Below, in pieces: positions 56,083 to 64,000 of a stretch of DNA of 64,000 bases. This DNA is from Acetomicrobium sp. S15 = DSM 107314 (lineage in GTDB: Bacteria > Synergistota > Synergistia > Synergistales > Thermosynergistaceae). The stretch's first letter is position 1. Each line of letters starts with the position of its first letter. The notes under the pieces were generated by a model. The model was not told the DNA's origin. It searched no databases and was given only the letters and a program-made list of their open reading frames with translations. The DNA is taken from the NCBI RefSeq assembly GCF_016125955.1, contig NZ_JADEVE010000336.1:186001-250000 (forward strand). The letters are read 5' to 3'. A program made the translations under genes and the position numbers.

Positions 56083-56746
56083 CGTTTTGTTTTAAATTCT
56101 CCACAAGCTCTATTATTTGATCTACCACCTCATCTACAGAAAGGCCGGTGGTGTCGATTACGCAAGCATCTCGGGCAGCCCTGAGAGGCGAGAGGGAACG
56201 ACCGGAATCGAAGGCGTCGCGTTCTCTTATTCCCTTTAAGATCTCCTCGTATGTGAGTCCTCCTTTGTCGGACGATTCAAGCCATCGACGCCTGGCGCGT
56301 TCTTCGGGCGAGGCCGTCAGGAAAACTTTTATTTGAGCCTCAGGAAAAACTACTGTGCCCATGTCTCTACCGTCTGCCACCAAGCCTTTGCAGTTGACTT
56401 GGGCTCTCTGAATGGAAAACAAGCACTCTCGAACAGTTGGAAGTGCCGAATAGGCTGAAACTACGGCGTCGACTCGCGACGAACGAATGGCTTCGGTCAC
56501 ATCACAACCGTCGACGTAAACCTTGTCGCCTTTAATCTTAATGCGCAACCTCCTTAGCTCTTCTCTAAGGCACTCTGATTCCTCAGGCGGCACGCCATGT
56601 TTATCCAACCACAGAGCTACCGCACGATATAAGGCACCTGTATCCAGATAATCTATGCCTAACCTTTGGGCCACCGCTTTGGCCACAGTGCTTTTACCCG
56701 AACCGGCTGGCCCATCGATCGCTATTATCAGGCAACCAGCGCTCAT
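56066..56746 (-). CDS. cmk: Cytidylate kinase
   Basis: 226 residues. P-loop IDGPAGSGKSTVAK, YLDTGALYRAVAL, and the VADGRDMGTVVFP motif. Phosphorylates CMP/dCMP. Its start overlaps the HDOD gene stop (ATGA-type). Confidence 0.96.
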   Translation of the reverse strand: MSAGCLIIAIDGPAGSGKSTVAKAVAQRLGIDYLDTGALYRAVALWLDKHGVPPEESECLREELRRLRIKIKGDKVYVDGCDVTEAIRSSRVDAVVSAYSALPTVRECLFSIQRAQVNCKGLVADGRDMGTVVFPEAQIKVFLTASPEERARRRWLESSDKGGLTYEEILKGIRERDAFDSGRSLSPLRAARDACVIDTTGLSVDEVVDQIIELVENLKQNDGGDG

Positions 56747-57615
56747 TCCAACTTTATCTCCTCGTCTAACGCTGTAAGTATTTCCACGGCCTCAGACATA
56801 ACGGGTTCAAGATCTTTAATGCCCATGCGCTCCAATACACCGGGGGCAACTGGGTATTGCAACCCGTCTACGCCTAAGCCAAAACCGAGCATCAAACAGA
56901 TGACGTTGGCCAAATGGACCCTGTCCACGATCGATCTATACTCCGCCTCGTCATGCGGCAAGGCCTCCGGCTCGTGATGAAAGCGGGCAGCGCAAGCGTA
57001 GGCCTCGGGAAGATTCCACTGCGTGATAACGAGCCCTCCTACCTCCGCATGGTCGAAACCCAAGATGGTGCGCTCCGCCTCCATAAAGGGCACACGTTCT
57101 TCTTCCGTGAGCTTGGCAATCAGGCTATATCCGAATCGCACGTATTCGTTCAGCACAATCTTTCCCACGTCATGAAGCATTCCGCCCACATACGATTCCT
57201 CGGGGTCTCCGTTGCCCACCTTCTGAGCCAAAAAGCGCGAAACATATGCCACCCCCAAAGAATGGCGCCACAGCTCTCCCCTGTCCAGGGCGTAACCGCT
57301 AAAATTCCCCCCTACGAATGGGTAAACTGATGCGGCAAGCAGTATCCCCCTTATAGCTTTAAAGCCGAGCAAGGCAACCGCTTCGGTAACGCTCGAGACC
57401 TTGCGGGGCAAACCATAAAAAGCTGAGTTGGCCAATTTCAAAACACGCATAACGAGACCTTCGTCTTTCGCAAGCGAAGCCGCAATATCGGAAGCACTCG
57501 TGCTCGGATCGTCAAGTTTTTTAAGCGTTTCGATGACAAATTGTGGTAACGAAGGGACGTCTTTAATCCGCTTCAGCACTCGTACCTGTATCAATTCTCG
57601 GGTTCGTTCATCCAT
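56743..57615 (-). CDS. HDOD-domain signalling protein
   Basis: 290 residues, an HDOD domain throughout: LPSLPQFVIETLKKL-type start, LKLANSAFYGLPRKVSSVTEAVALLG, and GGMLHDVGKIVLNEYV with an HD pair retained. HDOD proteins serve in signalling and stress control, often without phosphodiesterase activity. No partner domain is present. Confidence 0.88.
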   Translation of the reverse strand: MDERTRELIQVRVLKRIKDVPSLPQFVIETLKKLDDPSTSASDIAASLAKDEGLVMRVLKLANSAFYGLPRKVSSVTEAVALLGFKAIRGILLAASVYPFVGGNFSGYALDRGELWRHSLGVAYVSRFLAQKVGNGDPEESYVGGMLHDVGKIVLNEYVRFGYSLIAKLTEEERVPFMEAERTILGFDHAEVGGLVITQWNLPEAYACAARFHHEPEALPHDEAEYRSIVDRVHLANVICLMLGFGLGVDGLQYPVAPGVLERMGIKDLEPVMSEAVEILTALDEEIKLE

Positions 57616-57647
57616 GACAAGTCTTCACCTCCGGAGTTCCAATTCTC

Positions 57648-58403
57648 TCACACTGAGCCTCCATCCACGATCATGCGCCATAACGAGTCCTTGGACTTTA
57701 TTGCCGTTTCTCCAGGCGCAATACTTTCTAAAGTCAGGCGGCCGATGCGCCTCCTGATCAGCCGCAGGATAGAATATCCGAGCACTTCGACCATCTTGCG
57801 AACCTCTCGGTTTAAACCCTCTCCCAGGGTTACAGAAACCCATTGTCCCTCCGGATCTCTATCGATCGATGTAACCCGCACGGGACGTCGCATTGACTCA
57901 TCAACCCATAACCCGCTCATCCACCGTAGCATGTCTTTTTTCTCCAAGGGCCGATCGAGCAAGGCTTCATATTCTTTCAAGATGCCGAAACGCGGATGGG
58001 CGACGCGGAAAGCAAAATCCCCGTCGTTCGTAAGGATTAACAATCCCTCGCTCTCCTTATCGAGCCTCCCAACCGGAAATGGTCTCAATACCTTGACGTC
58101 AACTGGGAGGAGGTCCAAAACCGTCTTATTCCACTTGTCAGAGGCGGCGCAGATGATCCCTCGCGGCTTATGCATGACCGCATACAACAAACCTGTAGGG
58201 TGGACGACCAAGCCGTCTACAGTTACTACATCTCCGGGGAGAACCTTGAGCGCCAGCGAAGTCACCCTCTCTCCGTTTACGCACACGCGGCCTCGAAAGA
58301 GCAAACTTTCCACTTTCCTGCGCGACCCAAGGCCGCAGCGCGCCAGATAGCGGTTTATTCTCATAGCCTCATCCGAGGATCTGTCTTTAAGAGAGTTTTT
58401 CAT
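57648..58403 (-). CDS. rluB: RluB-type ribosomal large-subunit pseudouridine synthase
   Basis: 251 residues. N-terminal S4 RNA-binding domain (RINRYLARCGLGSRRKVESL), catalytic GRLDKESEGLLILTNDGD with the essential Asp, and C-terminal EGLNREVRKM. Modifies 23S rRNA. It overlaps scpB by 17 bp; scpA-scpB-rluB is a classic order. Confidence 0.94.
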   Translation of the reverse strand: MKNSLKDRSSDEAMRINRYLARCGLGSRRKVESLLFRGRVCVNGERVTSLALKVLPGDVVTVDGLVVHPTGLLYAVMHKPRGIICAASDKWNKTVLDLLPVDVKVLRPFPVGRLDKESEGLLILTNDGDFAFRVAHPRFGILKEYEALLDRPLEKKDMLRWMSGLWVDESMRRPVRVTSIDRDPEGQWVSVTLGEGLNREVRKMVEVLGYSILRLIRRRIGRLTLESIAPGETAIKSKDSLWRMIVDGGSV

Positions 58404-58959
58404 CCAATTCCCCTACCTCAATACCGCTGTCATATTCGCTCAAGGGAGGTAGATCCCCTATGGAATTGAGGCCGAAAAGATCGAGAAACAGGTCCGTGGT
58501 TCGGTATAGAATCGGAGCTCCAGCCTCTTTTTTCCTTCCCGCTGATCTTATGAGACCACACCTCAAAAGCGTATCAATAACACGGTCGCTTCGAACGCCG
58601 CGAATCTCCTCTATCTCAGGACGAGTGACTGGTTGATTGTAGGCTATTATAGCCAGGCATTCCAAGGCTGCCCTGCTCAGGCGCAGACGTTCGGCGTTCA
58701 CTTGAAATCCGCCTACCACCTCGCATAAATCTGGGGCTGTAGTCATCTGCCAACCACCAGCCGAACGCAAGAGCGACAAGCCATGATCTGCAGCATAGTG
58801 TTCGGTCAATCCCTCAAGGGCAGATTCAACCTCACCGAGTGGAAAGCCCAAGAACGAGGCGAGCTCCCGGGTTGAAACAGGCTGTGGCGACATGAATAAC
58901 AAGGCTTCGATTTTTCTCGTCAAGTTGCGCCTTTCGTCATCGCAAGGCGATGGCCACAT
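58387..58959 (-). CDS. scpB: Segregation and condensation protein B
   Basis: 190 residues. Two winged-helix domains: KIEALLFMSPQPVSTRELA and LECLAIIAYNQPVTRPEIEEIRGV. Kite subunit of the SMC-ScpAB complex. Overlaps scpA. Confidence 0.95.
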   Translation of the reverse strand: MWPSPCDDERRNLTRKIEALLFMSPQPVSTRELASFLGFPLGEVESALEGLTEHYAADHGLSLLRSAGGWQMTTAPDLCEVVGGFQVNAERLRLSRAALECLAIIAYNQPVTRPEIEEIRGVRSDRVIDTLLRCGLIRSAGRKKEAGAPILYRTTDLFLDLFGLNSIGDLPPLSEYDSGIEVGELDEKLS

Positions 58960-59656
58960 CGCTCCAACGGCCCTCCTGACTCAAGCTTATTCGACCCAAG
59001 CGGCATAGTTCCAGCAGTGCGAGCAACGTTACCACGAGATACGAGCGGCTACGCCTGCCCGCCAATAAATCGCCTAAAAAAAGCCTCCCCTTTTCCTTCA
59101 GGATAGAGCAAACCTCGGCAATGCGCTTTTCCACTTGCTCCTCCTCTGGAATCGGCATGGGAATACCTTCCCACCCCTCTTTATCCTCTACACGGCAGGC
59201 CAAGTGGTTCTTTTCCGCATATAATCCCCACCACATAGCCGATAATAAGTATACGTCTCCCACTTCAAATACGGGAGAGCCCTCTTCGGGCGGGCGGTTA
59301 AAGAACCTCTGACGCTCCGCAAACTTCTTAGCGAGAAGATCAACTGCTATGCGATAAGGAAGGAGGCTCTCCGTCGGAGGCAATGTATTTTCTTCCTCTT
59401 CTTCGATTACGGCATCGCTAACTGGGGGGATTAAAGCTTTGGCCTTGCTCAGTAAAAGATGCGCTGCCAAGATGAGAAACTCCGCGATCGCATCAAGAGA
59501 AGTGCGTCCGCTTTTATGGAGAAATTGCCAGTAAGCGGATACTATCTCTCTCGCATTGATGAGAGAAGCATCAAGTTCTCCGCTCTCGAGAAGAGAGCAA
59601 AGTAGCTCAAGCGGACCAGAAAATCCCTCAATTTCTACCTCAAATACATCCATCAC
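58937..59656 (-). CDS. scpA: Segregation and condensation protein A
   Basis: 239 residues. Kleisin subunit: FSGPLELLCSLLESGELD at the N terminus, FLILAAHLLLSKAKALIP, and a C-terminal winged helix (LVVTLLALLELCRLGRISLSQ). Bridges SMC heads. Its ATG overlaps the trpS stop. Confidence 0.95.
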   Translation of the reverse strand: MMDVFEVEIEGFSGPLELLCSLLESGELDASLINAREIVSAYWQFLHKSGRTSLDAIAEFLILAAHLLLSKAKALIPPVSDAVIEEEEENTLPPTESLLPYRIAVDLLAKKFAERQRFFNRPPEEGSPVFEVGDVYLLSAMWWGLYAEKNHLACRVEDKEGWEGIPMPIPEEEQVEKRIAEVCSILKEKGRLFLGDLLAGRRSRSYLVVTLLALLELCRLGRISLSQEGRWSDVAIALR

Positions 59657-60642
59657 AGCACGAGGCCAACCGATGCTTTAACCTCCTCCATGACGTTTTC
59701 TGCCACGCTCTTTGCCCTCTTAGCACCATCATACAATATATCCAGGAATTCTTCCCTGTGAGCTTCGTAATAGCGCCTTTTGTCTTGAATCGGGTAAAGA
59801 GCGCTCTTGATGTTCTCGAACAAAACCTTTTTGCAATCTATACAACCGATCCCAGCAGTGCGGCAACCCCGATCCAATTCCTTTCTCTTGTCCAGGTCCT
59901 GCGTGAAGACCTTATGTAGATCCCAGACCGGACATTTATCCGGGTCTCCTGGGTCAGTGCGACGGTAGCGAGCTGGGTCAGTAACCATCGTCCTGAGCTT
60001 CTCCCATATGAGATCGAAAGGGTCCGAGATGTTTATGGCATTCCCGTAAGACTTGCTCATCTTCCGTCCGTCTGTGCCGGGGACCCTCGGTGTGGGCGTA
60101 AGGAGCATTTGCGGTTCGGGGAAGACCTCTCCAAAGAAGCCGTTAAACCGCCTCGCGATCTCCCTGGTTATTTCCAGGTGGGCAGACTGGTCTTCACCCA
60201 CAGGGACCACTTCTGCCTTGTAGAGCAAAATGTCTGCGGCCATTAGTACAGGATAACCCAAGAAGGCATAAGTGCCGAGATCCTTGTTTTGCATGTTTAA
60301 AATCTGTTCTTTATATGTAGGATTCCTCTCCAGCCAGCCCAAAGGCGTGATCATGGAGAGGGCCAAATGCAATTCAGCGTGTTCTGGCACATGAGATTGC
60401 ATGAAGACTACTGAACGCCTCGGATCGATACCGACAGATAGCCAATCGAGCAAGACTTCAATGCAATTTTCTTTAATCATCTTACTATCGGCATATTCTG
60501 ACATTAAGCCATGCCAGTCAACGATACAGAAGAAGCATTCGTATTCATTCTGAAGGCGTACCCAATTAGTGAGGGCGCCAGCCAGATGTCCCAGATGTAG
60601 TTTGCCAGTTGGTCGCATTCCGCTGAAAATACGCTTCATCAT
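59653..60642 (-). CDS. trpS: Tryptophanyl-tRNA synthetase
   Basis: 329 residues. HIGH-type GKLHLGHLAGALTNWV and KMSKSYGNAI. A cysteine pattern (CRTAGIGCIDCKK) near residue 280 suggests the iron-sulfur-binding tRNA-anticodon type of TrpS known in some thermophiles. Two ATG codons at the start. Confidence 0.96.
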   Translation of the reverse strand: MMKRIFSGMRPTGKLHLGHLAGALTNWVRLQNEYECFFCIVDWHGLMSEYADSKMIKENCIEVLLDWLSVGIDPRRSVVFMQSHVPEHAELHLALSMITPLGWLERNPTYKEQILNMQNKDLGTYAFLGYPVLMAADILLYKAEVVPVGEDQSAHLEITREIARRFNGFFGEVFPEPQMLLTPTPRVPGTDGRKMSKSYGNAINISDPFDLIWEKLRTMVTDPARYRRTDPGDPDKCPVWDLHKVFTQDLDKRKELDRGCRTAGIGCIDCKKVLFENIKSALYPIQDKRRYYEAHREEFLDILYDGAKRAKSVAENVMEEVKASVGLVL

Positions 60643-60664
60643 AAAGATGTCACCTCATCTATCG

Positions 60665-61084
60665 TTAAAATGCCGACATAGCAGCTCTTGCCGCATCCAG
60701 CGTCTCGTTCGCCCAGCAATCGGCCTCGAAGTTTTCCTCCCGGGGCACATGAGCCACGCAATACGAATCAAAGCGGGATAACAGCGACATCGCTTCCTCA
60801 TGAAGGTGCTTTAAACGGGCTGACCGCACCGCATATCTCCCTCTGATCTGCCTTATCAATAACTCACTATCGGAGAAAAGAGCAAAGCTCTCGACTCCTC
60901 TCTTTAGGATGTAGCGCAAGGCCGCCACCAATGCCACATATTCGGCCACGTTGTTCGTGGTCCTGCCTAAATACAAGCCCATGTGATCGACGCGTCCGTC
61001 AGGCCAATATACCACAAAAGCGGCGGCAGCAGCTCCGGGATTGCCCCGAGATGCCCCATCCGTATATACCTTCACATCACCCAA
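60665..61084 (-). CDS. RNase HI-like protein
   Basis: 139 residues. Four acidic catalytic residues are in place: D in VYTDGASRGNPG, E in NNVAEYVALVAAL, D in LFSDSELLIRQI and D in EENFEADCWAN. Cleaves RNA in RNA-DNA hybrids. Resembles the compact archaeal/Sto-type RNase HI without an extra domain. Confidence 0.92.
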   Translation of the reverse strand: MGDVKVYTDGASRGNPGAAAAAFVVYWPDGRVDHMGLYLGRTTNNVAEYVALVAALRYILKRGVESFALFSDSELLIRQIRGRYAVRSARLKHLHEEAMSLLSRFDSYCVAHVPREENFEADCWANETLDAARAAMSAF

Positions 61085-61158
61085 TGCGCCCTACCTCCGC
61101 TCGATAAAGAAAAGCCACCAAACCAGAGGTAGGTGGCCTTCATTGAATGAACCAAAAA

Positions 61159-61233
61159 TGGTGGGCCCACCTGGACTCGAACCAGGAACCTTCCGGTTAT
61201 GAGCCGGTGGCTCTACCATTGAGCTATGGGCCC
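61159..61233 (-). tRNA. tRNA with CAT anticodon (elongator Met likely)
   Basis: 75-nt tRNA, acceptor GGGCCCA/TGGGCCC, anticodon loop CTCATAA (CAT), encoded CCA. Fully paired position 1-72 rules against initiator Met. tRNA-Ile2 (lysidine type) remains possible. Confidence 0.9.
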
Positions 61234-61240
61234 CATCGAA

Positions 61241-61268
61241 ATTATATACGAAGACTCGACAAAAGCAA
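61241..61268 (-). promoter_or_regulatory. Promoter of the CAT tRNA
   Basis: Minus-strand TTGCTT (61263-61268), 16-bp spacer, perfect TATAAT (61241-61246), eight bases before the tRNA. Confidence 0.65.
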
Positions 61269-61285
61269 GCGGCGGGACACGATAT

Positions 61286-61477
61286 TTACTCTTTGTCCTC
61301 CTCGACTTTTATGCAAGAGACCGGACAACTATCCGCCGCCTCTTTTGCGCACTCCGCCCCTGCGGGCCTGATGACTTTGGCCTTGCCGGCATCTTCGTCA
61401 AGTTCGAAGACATCGGGACATATCTGTGCGCAGACGCCACACCCTATGCAATCGTCACGGTTAAGTTTAACTTGCAC
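61286..61477 (-). CDS. [4Fe-4S] ferredoxin
   Basis: 63 residues from GTG after AGGAGGTGA. One cluster: CIGCGVCAQIC plus the remote CP in DSCPVSCI. The second cluster's cysteines are lost (single 4Fe-4S type, with ADSCPVSCI giving one ligand and a possible disulfide). Small soluble electron carrier, as found in Thermotoga-like anaerobes. Confidence 0.94.
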   Translation of the reverse strand: MQVKLNRDDCIGCGVCAQICPDVFELDEDAGKAKVIRPAGAECAKEAADSCPVSCIKVEEDKE

Positions 61478-61497
61478 GCAAGTTCACCTCCTGTCAA

Positions 61498-61668
61498 TTA
61501 CGTGGGATTGTAGCGCAAAAGATAAAGGTGGTCAAATTTCAGAGTTTGAGGTTCGCGCGCAGCCTGAGAGCCCTCGGGGAATATCTTAATCTCGGGCCGG
61601 ATAGCATAAAACGGGAGAAGGGCCTTAACCAGCACAGGAACGATTCGCCGCCTTCTCGCGAGGGGCAC
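61498..61668 (-). CDS. Possible 56-residue protein between ispE and ferredoxin
   Basis: Open frame from GTG at 61668 to TAA, filling the gap between ispE (stop 61680) and the ferredoxin start with 20 bp to spare. Starts VPLARRRRIVPVLVKAL and contains IRPEIKIFPEGSQ. No family recognised. Tight fit between co-directional genes is the main support; it could be chance. Confidence 0.4.
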   Translation of the reverse strand: MPLARRRRIVPVLVKALLPFYAIRPEIKIFPEGSQAAREPQTLKFDHLYLLRYNPT

Positions 61669-61679
61669 GCGCGCCTCGC

Positions 61680-62555
61680 TCAGGCAAAGACCATTATTTG
61701 ATCTACCAGACTACAAGAGGAGAGCTTTTGCTTCGATCTTTGCGCCTCGCATGTGTCCTCGAATATAGCGAATGCCGCTGCGCCGCTGCCGCTCAAACCC
61801 CAAGCCAATGCACCGGTCTTTTCAATAGAGCAAAAAATTTCTTTATAAGCATCGTTATGCTCTGCTAAGGCAGGAAGGAAGTCGTTTGGTAAAAGACCGA
61901 CTCTATCGCCTCTTTTGAGCCTGTTCAACAGCTTCAATGTCTCATCAATAGCCGCGTCTTCGTCCATCGGCCATCCTGAGCTGGCATAGTATCGGTCCAG
62001 CTTGCCGAAAGCATAAACTGTCGGAACCCTCCAATTGGGGATCAGGAATAGAAAGGCATATCCTTCAGGGGGTTCAATCGGCATGAAATCGTCTCCGATT
62101 TTACGAACAAGCGCTGCGCGATGACCGCTGAAAAGAAACGGCACGTCGGCTCCTATGACGCTCGTTTCCATAGGGGCAACATCGCCACCCCATCTGTTCT
62201 TCGCCCAACGAAGGATCGACGCAGCATTGCCGCTTCCCCCGCCGAGCCCGCTCCCCGGGGGTATCCGTTTCCAAACCTTCACTTCGAGCGGAGGTATCGG
62301 CAGATTCCTCTTCCTAAGAAAAGAGATGGCGGAGTTGATCAAGTTTTCGCCGTCAATACGAGCGTTGTAAGTTTGAACCACATCTTTTCCATTGCCATTG
62401 CAGATGTCACGAAATCTTACGGAAACCTCTTCAACTCCATCTATCCTTACGAATGTAGAGACGAGATCGTGATAGCCGTCAGCCCGCTTGGATACAATCC
62501 TCAGCGTGATATTCACTTTGGCTGGGCTGGGTAAAACGCACTCTTGTTCAGGCAT
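61680..62555 (-). CDS. ispE: 4-diphosphocytidyl-2-C-methyl-D-erythritol kinase
   Basis: 291 residues, GHMP kinase of the MEP pathway. Motifs: PSPAKVNITLRIVSKRADGYHDL, the phosphate loop IPPGSGLGGGSGNAAS, and GLSGSGAAAFAIF. Works between the IspD and IspF activities encoded at 17 kb. Start ATG at 62555. Confidence 0.95.
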   Translation of the reverse strand: MPEQECVLPSPAKVNITLRIVSKRADGYHDLVSTFVRIDGVEEVSVRFRDICNGNGKDVVQTYNARIDGENLINSAISFLRKRNLPIPPLEVKVWKRIPPGSGLGGGSGNAASILRWAKNRWGGDVAPMETSVIGADVPFLFSGHRAALVRKIGDDFMPIEPPEGYAFLFLIPNWRVPTVYAFGKLDRYYASSGWPMDEDAAIDETLKLLNRLKRGDRVGLLPNDFLPALAEHNDAYKEIFCSIEKTGALAWGLSGSGAAAFAIFEDTCEAQRSKQKLSSCSLVDQIMVFA

Positions 62556-62615
62556 CTCTCGCTTTCGCTCCCACGATCGAACAAGATCGTCAAGATCAAC
62601 TCAATATGGTGAAAT

Positions 62616-62861
62616 TCATATGGTCACTTCAGGGGCAGATAGAAGTTCTATTTCCACCTCATGGGTGAGCAAATCGGTATACCTGAAAGAAACCGTACTG
62701 TTTTGAGATTCGACGAACATAGTAAAAAGCCGCGGATAGGCTTCCAATATGACGCCTTGTTTGATTTCGACCTTCCTGCGACTCCTGAGTTCTCGACAGC
62801 GCACCTTTGCCCCCTTGTGGAGCGTCACCCATTCTCTGATATTCACTAGGTTCGAAGGCAT
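62616..62861 (-). CDS. veg: Veg family protein
   Basis: 81 residues. Recognised by NIREWVTLHKGAKVRCRE and VILEAYPRLFTMFVE, as in Bacillus Veg, a small protein linked to biofilm and spore germination. ATG at 62861 with GGGAGTGAGG upstream. Usually next to ispE, as here. Confidence 0.88.
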   Translation of the reverse strand: MPSNLVNIREWVTLHKGAKVRCRELRSRRKVEIKQGVILEAYPRLFTMFVESQNSTVSFRYTDLLTHEVEIELLSAPEVTI

Positions 62862-62890
62862 GGTCCTCACTCCCGAAAATTGATGCATAA

Positions 62891-62919
62891 ATTATACTAT
62901 TATTCTCATTTATATACAA
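62891..62919 (-). promoter_or_regulatory. Promoter of veg-ispE
   Basis: Minus-strand TTGTAT (62914-62919), 17-bp spacer, perfect TATAAT (62891-62896), about 30 bp before the veg start. Confidence 0.7.
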
Positions 62920-62943
62920 GACCCCTTCATCTTATTATAATGC

Positions 62944-64000
62944 TCAATTCAACTTTTGATTTTTTAGCAATATACGTTTATTGCCAGCTCGACGCGTTAT
63001 CCCTTTTGCATCCATGTATTCCAATAAAGGAAGGAGGTACTTTCTGCTTGCATTAGTCGAATCTCTCACCGACGAAATCGTTATCTCCTCCAACCCTCGA
63101 AGGAGCCTCACAAACTCTTCCTCAATTTGGCGCACAAGGACGAATTCTCCGCCGACGAACTGCAATGCTCCTCCTTCTTTCAACATCTCCAACGCTTCCG
63201 TCAGTTTTTCTTCTTTAGCGCCCACTCTCTCAGCGAGTTCGCCAACCGTCGGCAATTGAAAACCACGCCCAAGGCAGAAGCTGATGATCTGATCACATAT
63301 CTTCTGAAGATTCTCGTCGACAGAAGGGGAAAATTTCGCAAGTCGCAGCTTGTCATCTGACTCAATTGTAATCCCTCCTCTGCCTTGCATTTCTTTGACA
63401 ATGGCTCGCAACAGGTTTGCACCTAACTTAAAAGAGAGCCTCGCCGCTGTCTCTTCGAGCGAAATGCCGCGAAGGTGTGGATTTTCTCCGTGGAAGTCTT
63501 CCATAATCTGTTTAAGTTCATCCTCGAGTTGATCAAAGGCCGAGATAGAAAGAAACAAACCTCCCCCTTCCCCGAAGAAGTACAACTTGCCCTTTCTCTG
63601 TAGCTTTTCGCCGACGGAAGTTATTTTCTCCCCATCTTCCTGTGCCAGAATAGCCAGTTCCTCAAGGCGTACAGACTTGAGAGACTCTACGATGGCTAAA
63701 ACTCGCCCTTCTATGCTGGTGTCCGCCTTCAACTGCTCAAGAAATTGCAGTGTCTTGAGACGACCGACCTTCCCCTTCGGCCTCTTGCCATAGGGAAATA
63801 GGATTACGCCGCCTCCGATGGTCCTCAAAGGGCTGTAAGATCGGATGACGAACCTCTGCCCAATTTTAACCGCCACGTCGTCCTCTAAGAGGAGCTGGGC
63901 GAAGGTTTCGTCTCCAGGATGTATTTCAACCTTAGAAAGAAGAGAAACGCGGGCCAGGAGATCTGATGTGCCAACATGGAGCCTCACCCGTTGCCAGTGC
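62944..64000 (-). CDS. selB: Selenocysteine-specific elongation factor SelB (C-terminal part)
   Basis: 352 codons visible; the frame runs past the right edge (HWQRVRLHVGTSDLL continues upstream), so the GTPase domain is outside. Seen here are the domain III part (LHVGTSDLLARVSLLSK and IRSYSPLRTIGGGVIL) and the four winged helices that bind the SECIS hairpin, ending GITRRAGNKRILLKN. It shows that the organism makes selenoproteins. Confidence 0.92.
   Translation of the reverse strand, partial: HWQRVRLHVGTSDLLARVSLLSKVEIHPGDETFAQLLLEDDVAVKIGQRFVIRSYSPLRTIGGGVILFPYGKRPKGKVGRLKTLQFLEQLKADTSIEGRVLAIVESLKSVRLEELAILAQEDGEKITSVGEKLQRKGKLYFFGEGGGLFLSISAFDQLEDELKQIMEDFHGENPHLRGISLEETAARLSFKLGANLLRAIVKEMQGRGGITIESDDKLRLAKFSPSVDENLQKICDQIISFCLGRGFQLPTVGELAERVGAKEEKLTEALEMLKEGGALQFVGGEFVLVRQIEEEFVRLLRGLEEITISSVRDSTNASRKYLLPLLEYMDAKGITRRAGNKRILLKNQKLN

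Overview
The window is a 64-kb chromosomal segment of an anaerobic bacterium. It has dense, overlapping, mostly minus-strand operons, many GTG/TTG starts, a complete bacterial V-type ATPase operon, fused IspDF, RemA, Veg, trigger factor and SelB. This mix suggests a Synergistota-like (Acetomicrobium/Anaerobaculum-type) thermophilic anaerobe. That placement is inferred from gene content only, not from a search.

Layout. 1-2.9 kb: clpP and tig, then a tRNA-Leu/Lys/Arg cluster and tRNA-His. 2.9-4.2 kb: a structured leader, a 26-codon ORF and a cyclase-family hydrolase. 4.3-13.5 kb: an AT-rich genomic island bounded by perfect 81-bp direct repeats that reproduce almost the whole of tRNA-Gly(TCC). 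It carries a tyrosine integrase, a vestige of a second integrase, an IS256-type transposase remnant, a zinc-ribbon/PH membrane protein, four secreted or anchored proteins of unknown function, and a complete His-Xaa-Ser (hxsA-D-B-C) RiPP-like cassette behind a near-consensus promoter. 13.4-20.1 kb: tRNA-Ala/Pro/Gly, guaB, gltX, ispDF, a PIN-TRAM protein, recR and ebfC. 20.1-30.5 kb: the V-ATPase operon (transcribed G/H-I-K-E-C-F-A-B-D), preceded by a CBS-domain gene and a membrane-glycosyltransferase fusion. 30.6-37.6 kb: a secreted DUF2993-like protein, serS, ribH, ribBA, ribE, ribD and uvrC. 37.7-47.6 kb: cysS, an orphan sensor kinase, a DUF72 protein, M20 and M42 peptidases, two tandem D-Ala-D-Ala-ligase-like ATP-grasp enzymes plus a GNAT, tRNA-Pro and rsmA. 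47.6-64 kb: hup, der, a degenerate priA, coaBC, rpoZ, gmk, remA, yicC, hflX, plsC, cmk, an HDOD protein, rluB, scpBA, trpS, an RNase HI-like gene, tRNA-Met, a ferredoxin, ispE, veg and the 3' part of selB.

How the genes work together. The housekeeping operons supply protein quality control, aminoacyl-tRNA synthetases, isoprenoid and riboflavin synthesis, ion pumping and chromosome segregation. The island is the accessory part. It split an ancestral Ala-Pro-Gly-Arg tRNA cluster and brings a self-contained peptide-modification system: a repeat peptide, two radical SAM enzymes and a small partner. The most unusual points are this hxs island, the missing start of hxsB next to an A9 slippery run after hxsD, a PriA that has lost its ATPase motifs, a degenerate WecA-like domain fused to a WecG domain, and two long structured leaders.
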